A DNA stretch of 64,000 nucleotides from Candidatus Denitrolinea symbiosum. Its GTDB lineage: Bacteria; Chloroflexota; Anaerolineae; Anaerolineales; Villigracilaceae. The position numbers and the translations under genes were made by a program. Each line of letters begins with the position of its first letter. The stretch's first letter is position 1. Below, one piece after another: positions 1-7,715 of the stretch. The stretch spans positions 2,604,001 through 2,668,000 of the forward strand of contig BLAA01000001.1 in NCBI GenBank assembly GCA_017312345.1, in the 5' to 3' direction. A model generated the notes under the pieces. That model made no database searches, had not been told where the DNA came from, and saw only the letters and a program-made list of their open reading frames with translations.

Positions 1-146
1 TGGAGCGCGTCCGCGCTGGAGCGGTGGTCGAGTCCTGGCACGAGGAAGCGCTCCACGCCCGCGGCTTTGGCGCGCGCCAGCATGGACGCGCGGTCCGCGT
101 CGAATTGGCGAAAGTTGAGATGGCAGTGCGTGTCGGCGAGGCGCAT
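1..146 (-). CDS. tatD: TatD-family metal-dependent hydrolase, N-terminal part (runs off the window)
   Basis: The minus-strand frame starts at an ATG at 146-144 and is open to the window edge, so only about 48 N-terminal residues are visible. They begin MRLADTHCHLNF, which is the N-terminal DTHCHL metal-binding signature of TatD/YcfH deoxyribonucleases, followed by the FDADR and VPG segments usual in the family. TatD proteins are TIM-barrel metal-dependent 3'-5' exonucleases acting on DNA or RNA. There is no Shine-Dalgarno sequence. A TATAAT box lies 9 nt before the ATG (156-161, minus strand), so the mRNA may be leaderless. The gene is divergent from the phosphatidylcholine synthase gene. Confidence 0.85.
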   Translation of the reverse strand, partial: MRLADTHCHLNFRQFDADRASMLARAKAAGVERFLVPGLDHRSSADAL

Positions 147-155
147 GGCGAAGGG

Positions 156-161
156 ATTATA
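156..161 (-). promoter_or_regulatory. -10 box (TATAAT) of tatD, 9 nt before the start codon
   Basis: The minus strand reads TATAAT, then 9 nt, then ATG of the TatD gene. Transcription starting about 7 nt after the box would leave almost no 5' leader. The same arrangement recurs at five other genes in this window. Confidence 0.55.
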
Positions 162-269
162 TCAGCCCGCCGCGGCTCAGCCGGGCTGCAAAATGGCGTA
201 TACTTGCCGTATCCTCTCCAAAGCGGAAAATTCTCCTCGGTCGATTTCTACGCGGGAACCTTGCTGATC

Positions 270-989
270 GTGAAAACCTCTCTTATTCAGACACGAACTT
301 TCCTGGCCTGGAGCGTCCACCTCTTCACCGCCACCGGCGCGGTGTGGGGATTTCTCGCCCTGCGCGCCGTCTTCGCCCATCAATGGAAACCCGCCATCCT
401 CTGGATGTTGATCGCGATGATCGTGGACGGCGCGGACGGTTTCCTCGCCCGCTGGGCAGACGTGAAGACCTACGCACGCGCTCTCGACGGCGCCCTGCTC
501 GACAACCTCCTCGACTACCTCAACTATGCCGTCGTCCCCGCGCTGTTTCTCGTTGAAGCGGATCTCCTTCCGCCCGCGCTCGCGCTTCACGCGGCCTTTG
601 CCATTCTCATCGCCTCCGCCTATCAATTCACCCAGGTGGACGCCAAGACCGACTCCACCGACGAATATTTTTTCAAGGGTTTCCCCGATTACTGGAACGT
701 CGTTGCCATCTACATGCTCATCCTGGGGCTGAGCCCGTGGACCAATTTCGCGGTCATTGCTTTCTTCACCGTCATGGTCTTCGTCCCCATTAAATACGTT
801 TATCCCTCGCGCACCAGACGCTTGCGGACTCTCACCATCGTCCTCAGTTACCTCTACGGCGCGCTCGGCGTCGTCGGCGTCATCCTCTATCCCAACGTCC
901 CAACGTGGATCGTCTACGCCTCTTTCGTCTACGTCGCTTATTACATCGGACTCAGCCTCTGGCCGCGTCCGCGCATTCGATCGAAATGA
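270..989 (+). CDS. pcs: Phosphatidylcholine synthase (CDP-alcohol phosphatidyltransferase family)
   Basis: Predicted to condense CDP-diacylglycerol with choline to make phosphatidylcholine in the membrane. The 239-residue protein has about 7-8 hydrophobic segments. The CDP-alcohol transferase signature (D-x2-DG-x2-AR-x(n)-G-x3-D-x3-D) lies at about residues 53-82, with its aspartates at 53, 56, 78 and 82. Features particular to Pcs are the N-terminal SVHLFTATG, TDEYFFKGFP and the VPIKYVYP segment. The frame opens far upstream, but similarity starts near the GTG at 270, which I chose; TTG at 261 is an alternative. The stop overlaps the next gene by an ATGA, so the two are probably co-transcribed. 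Pcs is best known from host-associated proteobacteria, so its presence here is notable. Confidence 0.85.
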   Translation: MKTSLIQTRTFLAWSVHLFTATGAVWGFLALRAVFAHQWKPAILWMLIAMIVDGADGFLARWADVKTYARALDGALLDNLLDYLNYAVVPALFLVEADLLPPALALHAAFAILIASAYQFTQVDAKTDSTDEYFFKGFPDYWNVVAIYMLILGLSPWTNFAVIAFFTVMVFVPIKYVYPSRTRRLRTLTIVLSYLYGALGVVGVILYPNVPTWIVYASFVYVAYYIGLSLWPRPRIRSK

Positions 990-1402
990 CCCGCGTCGAA
1001 CTTATCTCCGCCGCGACGGACGAACTGCTCGACGCGCTCGCGCGGCTCATCCCCCAGCTCAAGATTTCCTCCCCTCGCCTCACGCGTGACGTTTTGACGG
1101 CTCTTGTTTCCTCCGACGCGTCCACCCTCCTCGCCGCCCGCGACGACTCAGGACAAATCGTCGGCGCGCTGACCCTCGTCGTTTACCGCGCCCCGACCGG
1201 CGTCCGCGCCCGAATCGAAGACGTCGTTGTGGACGAGGCGGCACGCGGCCGCGGCATCGCCGTCGAGTTGGTCCGGCGCGCCCTTGAGATCGCCCGTCAA
1301 AAAGGCGCGGACGGCGTCGCCCTCACCTCCAACCCTCGGCGCGAATCCGCCAACCGCCTGTATCAAAAAGTGGGAGACGAACGTGTATTTTTACAAGTTT
1401 GA
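986..1402 (+). CDS. GNAT-family N-acetyltransferase
   Basis: A 138-residue single-domain acetyl-CoA-dependent acetyltransferase with unknown substrate. The motif A loop reads RGRGIA (residues 87-92) after the VVDEAARGRG strand, and the C-terminal SANRLYQKVG segment is the usual motif B region. The ATG at 986 overlaps the pcs stop codon, indicating translational coupling. Nothing in the sequence shows whether it modifies a lipid, peptide or small molecule. The AT-rich stretch after it (1403-1480) carries degenerate copies of a CCGTGAAATCCGTG-like motif and no clear terminator. Confidence 0.8.
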   Translation: MTRVELISAATDELLDALARLIPQLKISSPRLTRDVLTALVSSDASTLLAARDDSGQIVGALTLVVYRAPTGVRARIEDVVVDEAARGRGIAVELVRRALEIARQKGADGVALTSNPRRESANRLYQKVGDERVFLQV

Positions 1403-1480
1403 ATAAAAAATCCGTATTTGTCCGTGAAATCCGTGTCCGAAAAATATAATTTACAAAACGCCCTCTGATGTCGGCGCAGG

Positions 1481-2161
1481 TTATGCGAGGTCGAATTTCA
1501 AAAACTTCGTCGTCGCCCGCGAGAGGTCCCGATACTCTCCGCGATATTCCTCGGGCAGGAGCGCCGCGAGTTGATACATCATCTCGTCCACGATTTGCTG
1601 CCGCTCTTCGCGCGTGATCCTGTCCCCGCTCTTTTGGACGAGGAACGGCCTCCCGACGCGGATCGAAAAATTCGTGCGGCGCAGGCGTTTCAAATTGGGG
1701 AGGAAATTCTCGCCGCCCCAATGCGCGATCGGCAGGACGGACGCGCCGCTTCGCAGCGCCAGCATCGCCGCGCCCGAATGCGCCCGCAGAAGTTTCCCCG
1801 TCTTGTTGCGCGTCCCTTCGGGCGCCACACCGAGGATGTATCCCTGCTCCAGCCTCTCCAGCGCGGCCCGCAGCGCGGACATATCCGCTTCGCCGCGGCG
1901 GACGGGGATCGCGCCCCAGAGCGTGAACAGCCAATTGAAGAAGGGCTTTTCCCAGGTTTCGGCCTTCGCCCAGCCGGTGACGGGACGCGGCCACAACTGT
2001 GCGAACAGCATGGGGACTTCGAGCGACCCCGTATGGTTCGAGACGACGATCAGCGGCCCGCGCGCGGGGACGCGCTCCATGCCCTGCGCGTCCGTGCGGC
2101 AGAGTATGGACAACCCAACTTTGATGACGAGGTAAACGCTCCAACGGAGGAGGGAGACCAT
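1481..2161 (-). CDS. plsC: 1-acyl-sn-glycerol-3-phosphate acyltransferase (PlsC-like)
   Basis: Predicted to acylate lysophosphatidate to phosphatidate at the cytoplasmic membrane. The protein has 226 residues, with an N-terminal hydrophobic anchor and two acyltransferase blocks: NHTGSLEVPM around residues 42-51 and PEGTR at 114-118. The first block normally reads H-x4-D; here the acidic residue is glutamate (E48), an unusual conservative replacement at a catalytic position. The ATG at 2161 has no recognisable Shine-Dalgarno. The gene is followed convergently by the GNAT gene and preceded, on the same strand, by a lipid kinase gene, so both enzymes may act on phosphatidate and diacylglycerol. 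Confidence 0.85.
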   Translation of the reverse strand: MVSLLRWSVYLVIKVGLSILCRTDAQGMERVPARGPLIVVSNHTGSLEVPMLFAQLWPRPVTGWAKAETWEKPFFNWLFTLWGAIPVRRGEADMSALRAALERLEQGYILGVAPEGTRNKTGKLLRAHSGAAMLALRSGASVLPIAHWGGENFLPNLKRLRRTNFSIRVGRPFLVQKSGDRITREERQQIVDEMMYQLAALLPEEYRGEYRDLSRATTKFLKFDLA

Positions 2162-2165
2162 GCGA

Positions 2166-2235
2166 GAATCCGAAAGTTGTGCGTGGGAGGGAATCCGAAA
2201 GTTGCGGGACCGGGAGTCCGAAAGTTCTACTTTCG
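2166..2235. repeat. Three spaced copies of GA(A/G)TCCGAAAGTT, the last forming a hairpin
   Basis: Copies start at 2166, 2191 and 2214 (spacing 25 and 23 nt). The third is followed by ACTTTCGG, giving an 8-bp stem CCGAAAGT/ACTTTCGG with a 3-nt loop across the stop codon of the lipid kinase. A related hairpin occurs near 24847-24863. The array fills the gap between the kinase and plsC and may act as a terminator or processing site; that function is inferred. Confidence 0.6.
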
Positions 2236-3177
2236 GCTGGGCGCGGGGCCTTCAGATTCCAGCGTCACAAACTCCAGCGCGGACGGGAACAACTCGATCT
2301 CCAGTTCCTTCCCGTTCACGCACAGCATCTCGCCGTCCGCGTGCGCGGGGAGCGTCCCGCCGTCCAGCGCGCGGATCTTCGCCTTGCGGGCGCGGTACAT
2401 CTTCACTTCGGGCTGCGTGGCTTGCGTCCCCTTCAAAAAATATGGGATGAGTTGGAACAGCCGCAGGCGCGAGGCCTCCGACGCGATGCAGAAGTCCAGC
2501 CAGCCGTCGTCGGGAGAACCGTCGGGAGCCATCATAAATCCGCCGCCCATGCGTCGCCCGTTCATGATCGAAGTCATCAGCGAAGGCTGGACGAAGGATT
2601 TGTCGTCCAGCGTGATCTCCACTTTCGGCGCGTTGAAATAGAGAAAGATGGTTTTTGTGACGCCGACCAGATAGGGGATGAGTCCCGTCGCCCACTGGAC
2701 TTTGATCGCCTCGAAGCCCACCATGGCGTCGAACCCGATCCCCACGCCGTTGGCGAAATAACGTCCCTCGGGATAGTCGCCGCCGCGCGCCATCCCCACG
2801 TCAATTTTGCGGCGGCGATTTTCCGCCAGCGCGCGCACGCCGTCCTCCAGTCCGTGGTGATGCCCCAGCCCGTAGTTCATGTCGTTTCCCGTCCCGACGG
2901 GCAGGACGCTGAAGGCAGTGTGGTTGTATCCCGCCGCCCGCGCCCGCATCAAACCGTTGATGGCCTCGTTCGCGGTCCCGTCGCCGCTGGCGGTGACGAC
3001 CGCGTCGAAGCCCGCGCGCGCCGCGCCCTCGGCCAGGTCGGCCGCGTGCCAGGGACGTTCGGTGCGGACCAGTTCAAAATCGAGATCAAACGAACGGAGC
3101 AGAGCCTCGATCTGCGGAATGACTTTCCCCGCGTGGCCGCGTCCCGAGGTGGGATTTACAATGACGTAATATTTCAT
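2227..3177 (-). CDS. Diacylglycerol kinase / YegS-like lipid kinase
   Basis: A 316-residue member of the DAGK catalytic family, which phosphorylates diacylglycerol, sphingoid bases or related lipids with ATP. The nucleotide-binding region shows NPTSGRG (residues 8-14), SGDGTANE (64-71) and the PVGTGNDMNYGLG stretch, all diagnostic. The frame is open further upstream, but family similarity begins at the ATG at 3177. That ATG has a GAGGAG Shine-Dalgarno about 8 nt before it, and the upstream sequence is intergenic in character. The C-terminal half carries the usual GFMMAPDGSPDDGWLD segment. It lies upstream of plsC on the same strand, separated by the repeat array. The exact lipid substrate cannot be read from the sequence. 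Confidence 0.87.
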   Translation of the reverse strand: MKYYVIVNPTSGRGHAGKVIPQIEALLRSFDLDFELVRTERPWHAADLAEGAARAGFDAVVTASGDGTANEAINGLMRARAAGYNHTAFSVLPVGTGNDMNYGLGHHHGLEDGVRALAENRRRKIDVGMARGGDYPEGRYFANGVGIGFDAMVGFEAIKVQWATGLIPYLVGVTKTIFLYFNAPKVEITLDDKSFVQPSLMTSIMNGRRMGGGFMMAPDGSPDDGWLDFCIASEASRLRLFQLIPYFLKGTQATQPEVKMYRARKAKIRALDGGTLPAHADGEMLCVNGKELEIELFPSALEFVTLESEGPAPSRK

Positions 3178-3266
3178 CTCGCCGTCTCCTCTTTGGCTCA
3201 AAAGTTGCGGCGAGTTTATCACGCGTAGCCGGAATTGCAAACCTCGTTCATGCCCGGCATATGATA

Positions 3267-3292
3267 TAGGCCGGACCTCTCGGCCCGGCCTA
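3267..3292 (-). terminator. Stem-loop after the small helical protein gene
   Basis: TAGGCCGG pairs with CCGGCCTA across a 10-nt loop, directly after the stop codon at 3297. There is no strong T tract, so it may be a weak terminator or an mRNA-stabilising hairpin. Confidence 0.4.
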
Positions 3293-3296
3293 CGCC

Positions 3297-3572
3297 TTAT
3301 CCGTGCGCGTCGACGCGGCGGTATTCGGACTCGGGGAGATCGAAGGAACGGGCAAGCGCGCCTGCCAGCTCGTCGGACGCCACCGCGTCTCCTCGGGCGA
3401 GCATCTGCTTCAACCGTTGCAAACGCTCGCACATTTCCGACATCTGCGACAGAAAGGCTGCGTAGTTTTCCTCGGTCAAATCCTCGACCAAATGGTTGCC
3501 CGCCTCCTGGGTTTTTTCGAGGGTGGTCATGGCTTCGCGGATCTCTTCAGCGATCAACGATAGTTCGGACAT
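3297..3572 (-). CDS. Small hypothetical helical protein
   Basis: A 91-residue, highly charged protein that I do not recognise. It is almost entirely predicted helix, with runs such as IAEEIREAMTTLEKTQEAG and MSEMCERLQRLKQMLARG that suggest a short coiled coil. There is no signal peptide or membrane segment. I placed the start at 3572 because AGGAGG sits 6 nt before that ATG; an upstream in-frame ATG at 3599 would add nine residues and lacks such a site. It is 33 nt from the MobA-like gene start-to-stop boundary on the same strand, so it could be the distal gene of that unit. Confidence 0.6.
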   Translation of the reverse strand: MSELSLIAEEIREAMTTLEKTQEAGNHLVEDLTEENYAAFLSQMSEMCERLQRLKQMLARGDAVASDELAGALARSFDLPESEYRRVDAHG

Positions 3573-3605
3573 GGCGACCTCCTTTCCCACCATCAGCATA
3601 GCACG

Positions 3606-4192
3606 TTATGGCTTCGATTGCAAGTAATCCTCGGGCGTATCGAGGTCCGCGAAGATGGACGGCGTCCCCGCTTCAACGTATTCGATCTCGTCCGCGTGAC
3701 GGTTCAGGAAATCGCGCGGCGTTTCGGGCGGACGCATTTGCAGGATCTCCTCCCACAGCGGGCGCGCCGCCAGCCAGGGATGTCCGCGCCGCATCCGATA
3801 ACTCGGCACGACGAGGCGGACGCGTCCCGCCTCGAAGCGACTCGCCACCGCGCGCACGCTTCGCTCCTCGACCTGCGGCTGGTCGCCGAGGACGATCAGC
3901 GCTCCCGCCGCCGACGGATTATTGCGCGCCTCCATTAACCCCGTCTGTAACGACGATAGCATCTCGCCCGATTCGAAATCCTCGTTGAACGCGGTCCGCG
4001 CCTGGTAACTGGCCGCCAACCGCTCCACCGCCTCCCTTGCCCGCCCGTGACCACGACGATCTCCTCCACGCCCGCGCGCCGAACCGTCTCGATGACCTGT
4101 CCAAGCACGGTCGTTTCTCCCCACGGCAGCAGCATCTTCGGCTGTCCCATGCGGATGGATCGTCCTGCGGCGAGAATGACGGCAATGATCAT
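3606..4192 (-). pseudogene. MobA-like nucleotidyltransferase with an apparent frameshift
   Basis: The N-terminal part (from ATG 4192) reads MIIAVILAAGRSIRMGQPK, the nucleotide-binding loop of MobA/MocA cytidylyl- or guanylyltransferases. The C-terminal part in another frame continues with NNPSAAGALIVLGDQPQVEE, and ends in FADLDTPEDYL, all typical of the same family. The frames join near 4036-4046: adding one G to the GGGCGGG run restores TGGAREAVERLAA across the junction. The whole would be about 195 residues, normal for the family. Either the gene is broken or one G was lost in assembly. The neighbouring gene encodes a second MobA domain, so loss of this copy might be tolerated. Confidence 0.75.
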
Positions 4193-4224
4193 GTTTGTCC
4201 AGCGGCGCGCTTCTTCGGCGAAGC

Positions 4225-5547
4225 CTATAAACGCCGCAGCCTTTCGTAATCTTCGGGCGTGTCTACGTCCAGCAGTAAAGTCTCATCGTGCCAGGGCAGA
4301 TAGTCCACTTTGTATTTGTGGAAGATGGCGCGCCCGCCAACGTCGCCTTTCAATTGGAGCAGGTCCGCGAAAGTGACGCGGTCGAATAGCACGGGATTGG
4401 CGCGGCGTTCTTCCATCACCAACGGCGCGATGACGGGGGAGAGATTCCGCGCGCGCGACTCCGTCAGCGCGTGGATGATCTCCGTCCCGACCTGCGGCTG
4501 GTCTGCCAGCAAAAACAAACAGCCTCCGATATTTTCAGGCAGCGACGCGACTCCCGCGACGATGGAACTCGCCTGTCCGCTTTGCCAGGCCGCGTTGCGG
4601 ACGATCTGCACATCCAGGCCGCGAACCGCGTTCTCGACCGCCTCCGCGTTCGACCCCGTCACGACGACCACTGGAGTAAGCCCCGCGGCCAGCGCGGTTT
4701 CGGCGATTCGTCTTACGAACGGTTCGCCCTTCCAATCCAGCAATTGCTTGGGCTGGCCGAAGCGCGTCGATTCGCCCGCCGCCAAAACGATTCCCGCCGT
4801 CCGCTCGAATGCGTGGAAGTCGCCGCGCTGCGCCGAGCCGACGATCGCCGCGTCGAATGAAGCCAGCAATCCCCGCGCTAGTTTCCCGCCAATGGCTTGA
4901 AGTTCGGGCGCGTCCGCCTGATTGAGCAAAGCGATTTTCCTTGCGCGCGTCGGGATGTTTTTCAGCCCGCCTTCGGGATGTGTCAATACGCGTCTCAAAA
5001 TCTCCGGCGTGACCGATTCGCCTTCCGCCGCGCCGCTCAGCTCGTGGAATTTCTCGGCGCGGAAGACGGACTCCTCCGTGATGGGTTTGCCCAGCCCGCT
5101 CAACCCCGCCACCAAGACGACCGTCTCCGCGAAATCGGGGATGGGCGGTTCGTGCGCGGCGGGAGCCTTCAACGGTTTTTGCCGCGCCCCGTCCGCTTCG
5201 ATGAGCAGGGGAATGCCGCGGCTTTGGGCTTCTTCGCGTAGCCAGAATAGTGCGCTGGCGCTTACGGACTGGGTTCGGTCTCCCTCGACCCGCCCTGTGA
5301 CCAGCGTGACGCCTGCGGGAATCTCCCGAATCTCCCCGGCGGATTCGGCTATGACGTGCCGGTCCGCCAGCGGAATCTGCCACGCGCCGAGGTGAGTCGT
5401 CGCGGCGACGACGACGGACGGCGCGGCCAGTTCCCGCGCCAGCCGAAACATCGCGGTCGTTTTGCCGCCCGCGCCGACGAACGCGACCGCGTCCTTTCTC
5501 TCCGTCCCGAAATCCGAATGCAGGCGCAGCGCGCGCTGGAGTTGCAT
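4225..5547 (-). CDS. YqeC-MobA fusion: selenium-dependent hydroxylase maturation protein plus molybdopterin nucleotidyltransferase
   Basis: A 440-residue two-domain protein. Residues 1-245 match the YqeC family (putative accessory factor of selenium-dependent molybdenum hydroxylases): a P-loop-like VGAGGKT at 24-30 and IEADGARQKPLK at 116-127. Residues 250-440 are a MobA/MocA-like nucleotidyltransferase with LAAGESTRFGQPK from 255, LLADQPQVG, and LDVDTPEDYERL at the end. The ATG at 5547 lies 5 nt after the stop of the acetyl-CoA synthetase gene, so the two are co-transcribed. Known YqeC and MocA genes are usually separate neighbours; here they are fused. With selA 2.5 kb away this points to selenium and molybdenum cofactor metabolism, which is an inference from context. 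Confidence 0.8.
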   Translation of the reverse strand: MQLQRALRLHSDFGTERKDAVAFVGAGGKTTAMFRLARELAAPSVVVAATTHLGAWQIPLADRHVIAESAGEIREIPAGVTLVTGRVEGDRTQSVSASALFWLREEAQSRGIPLLIEADGARQKPLKAPAAHEPPIPDFAETVVLVAGLSGLGKPITEESVFRAEKFHELSGAAEGESVTPEILRRVLTHPEGGLKNIPTRARKIALLNQADAPELQAIGGKLARGLLASFDAAIVGSAQRGDFHAFERTAGIVLAAGESTRFGQPKQLLDWKGEPFVRRIAETALAAGLTPVVVVTGSNAEAVENAVRGLDVQIVRNAAWQSGQASSIVAGVASLPENIGGCLFLLADQPQVGTEIIHALTESRARNLSPVIAPLVMEERRANPVLFDRVTFADLLQLKGDVGGRAIFHKYKVDYLPWHDETLLLDVDTPEDYERLRRL

Positions 5548-5552
5548 CGCGC

Positions 5553-7637
5553 TCAACCCACCCTGACTCTCGCGTCCACCGCCACCGCGCCCTGTTCCAA
5601 AACGCGCAGGGGATTGATCTCGATCTCCGCGATCTCGGGATGCCGCTGGACAAGTTCCGCGAGTTTCAGCAATATCTCGCGGACGGCGCCGCGGTCCGCG
5701 GGCGGGATGGAGCGCCAGCCGTTCAGTTTTTTCCCCGCCCAGGTTTTGTCCATCAACGCCTCGGCCTCGCGCACCGTCAACGGGGCGAGGCAAAAAGCGA
5801 CGTCCTTCAACCCTTCGACGTCAATCCCGCCCGATCCGAACATGACCAGCGGACCGAACTGCGGATCGCGCGTGGACCCGAGAATGACCTCTTGTCCCGC
5901 GCCGATCATCCGCTGGAGGTGACAGCCCTCGATCCGCGCGGACGGGTTGGCGTTTTGGGCGTTGCGGATAGCCAGAGTAAAAGACTCTTTTACTTCTTCG
6001 GGGGAGTTCAAGTTGAGGAAGATCCCGCCCGCGTCCGATTTGTGGAGGATGTCGGGGCTGGCGATTTTCAGGACGAGCGGAAATCCCAGTTCGCGCGCGA
6101 GCGACGCGGCCTCGTCCGCAGAGCGCGCCAGTTTGAGGGGCGCGGTCGGGACGCGCGCCGCGCTCAGTAAACGGTCGGCCGCTTCGGGGTCCAGCCAGGA
6201 GGCGGGACGCCCGTCGAGCAGGGAGTCGATCGCGGCGTGGTCGAGAGTCGAGGCGGGCGCGGAGTCGGAATCCAAAGTCTGGATGTACTCGGCGCGGCGC
6301 GCCAGGCAGGCGAGAGTCGAGGCGGCGCGTTCGGGGAAGTCGTATGTGGGGATGCGCGCCGCGTTGAAGCGGCGCCAGGCCTCGCGGACGAGGTTGCTTC
6401 CCATCAGCGCGATGGCGACGGGTTTGGCGGAGGCCCGAATCAGCGGGATGAGCGAATCAGCGACCGACTCGGTGAAGTGCATCGGCGGCGGCGGCAGGAC
6501 GAGGAGGACGCCGTCCACGTTGGGGTCGTCGAGCAGGATTTGCAGGCAGGCGGCGTATTCGTGCGGCGAGGCGCTGGAGAGCATGTCCACGGGGTTGAGC
6601 AGGCTGGCGGCCGGAGGCAGGAGGGCGCGCAGTTTGTCGCGGCTCTCGGCGGAGAGTTCCGCGAGCGACATGCTGTGCGTCTCAATGAAATCGGCAGACA
6701 TCACCCCCGGCCCGCCCGCGTTGGTGAGGACGGCCATGCGCCTGCCCGCGGGGAGGGGCAGCCAGGCCAGCGCGCGCGACCATTCGAAGAGTTCCTCGGC
6801 GCTATCGGCGCGCAGGACGCCCGATTTTTCGAACGCGGATTCGTAGGCCGCGTCGGCGCCGGCCAGCGCGCCCGTGTGCGAGGCGGCCGCGCGCTGTCCG
6901 CTGGCGGAGCGTCCGACTTTGAGCGCCACGATGGGTTTTTGGCGTGTGATCTTACGGGCCTCCTCGATGAAGCGTTTCCCATCGGGCAGCGACTCGATGT
7001 ACATGGCGAGGACGCGCGTGTGTTCGTCCGCGGCCATGATGGGCAGCAGGTCGGTCTCGGAGACGTCGGTCTGGTTGCCGAGGCTGACGAGGCGCGAGAA
7101 CGAGAATCCCTGCTGGCGCGACCAGTCAATGATGGCGGCGCAGAACGCGCCCGAATGCGAGAGGAAGCCGATGTCGCCGGGCGCGGGGAGCGGCGGAGGC
7201 AGGAATGTGGTGTCGAGCGGATAGTGCGTGTCGAGCAGGCCGATGCAGTTCGGGCCGATGATGCGGATCCCGTTCTCGCGGGCAATGCGGAGGATTTCGT
7301 CCTCCAGCGCCGCGCCGGAGGGACCGATCTCGCGGAATCCGCCCGCCATGATGATCGCGGCTTTGATGCCGCGCGCCGCGCAGTCCGCGAGCGCGGCGGG
7401 CATGGCCGCCGCGGGGACGATCAACGCCGCCAGGTCCACCGGGTCGGGGACTTCGGCCAGCGAGCGCGAGACGGCGCGTCCCATGATCGTCCCGCCTTTG
7501 GGATTGACGAGGTGCACCGCGCCCGTGTATTGACTCTGAATCAAATTGCGCGCCACGCCGTAACCGAGTTTCATCGGGTCGGCCGACGCGCCGACGATGG
7601 CGACGCCGCGCGGGGAGAAGAAAGTTTGAAGCGTCAT
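5553..7637 (-). CDS. ADP-forming acetyl-CoA synthetase / acyl-CoA synthetase (NDP-forming), fused alpha and beta subunits
   Basis: Predicted to convert acyl-CoA + ADP + Pi to acid + ATP + CoA, a substrate-level phosphorylation step of anaerobic fermentation. The 694-residue chain has an N-terminal CoA-binding domain (GVAIVGASADPMKLGYG, from 11), a succinyl-CoA-ligase-like domain (SHSGAFCAAI from 160) and the phospho-histidine loop SHTGALAG with His254. A C-terminal ATP-grasp domain follows from about 480 (VLKIASPDILHKSDAGG). The start at 7637 has GGAGAT before it; upstream in-frame residues are intergenic. A TATAAT box lies 30 nt upstream. It is the first gene of the unit that continues into the YqeC-MobA fusion. 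Confidence 0.88.
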   Translation of the reverse strand: MTLQTFFSPRGVAIVGASADPMKLGYGVARNLIQSQYTGAVHLVNPKGGTIMGRAVSRSLAEVPDPVDLAALIVPAAAMPAALADCAARGIKAAIIMAGGFREIGPSGAALEDEILRIARENGIRIIGPNCIGLLDTHYPLDTTFLPPPLPAPGDIGFLSHSGAFCAAIIDWSRQQGFSFSRLVSLGNQTDVSETDLLPIMAADEHTRVLAMYIESLPDGKRFIEEARKITRQKPIVALKVGRSASGQRAAASHTGALAGADAAYESAFEKSGVLRADSAEELFEWSRALAWLPLPAGRRMAVLTNAGGPGVMSADFIETHSMSLAELSAESRDKLRALLPPAASLLNPVDMLSSASPHEYAACLQILLDDPNVDGVLLVLPPPPMHFTESVADSLIPLIRASAKPVAIALMGSNLVREAWRRFNAARIPTYDFPERAASTLACLARRAEYIQTLDSDSAPASTLDHAAIDSLLDGRPASWLDPEAADRLLSAARVPTAPLKLARSADEAASLARELGFPLVLKIASPDILHKSDAGGIFLNLNSPEEVKESFTLAIRNAQNANPSARIEGCHLQRMIGAGQEVILGSTRDPQFGPLVMFGSGGIDVEGLKDVAFCLAPLTVREAEALMDKTWAGKKLNGWRSIPPADRGAVREILLKLAELVQRHPEIAEIEINPLRVLEQGAVAVDARVRVG

Positions 7638-7667
7638 GGTTGATCTCCGGTCATGGCAGTTGGCGAG

Positions 7668-7708
7668 ATTATACCCAGTTATCCCGCCGCGCTCCCAGCG
7701 GGTATAAT
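7668..7708. promoter_or_regulatory. Divergent promoter region with back-to-back TATAAT boxes
   Basis: A minus-strand TATAAT at 7668-7673 serves the acetyl-CoA synthetase gene (30-nt leader with a GGAGAT ribosome site). A plus-strand TATAAT at 7703-7708 serves the small membrane-protein gene, only 7 nt before its ATG. Both boxes are preceded by GGG on their own strand, making the 41-bp region nearly symmetric. Confidence 0.6.
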
Positions 7709-7715
7709 TCACCCG

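Noticed and set aside
3606..4192. Selenocysteine (UGA) readthrough as an explanation for the split MobA-like gene
   Set aside because: The two halves are in different frames, so a recoded stop cannot join them; a one-base change is required.
7653..7715. Start of the small membrane protein at an upstream ATG (7653)
   Set aside because: It would place the start before the TATAAT box and inside the divergent promoter; the added residues are not hydrophobic or conserved-looking.
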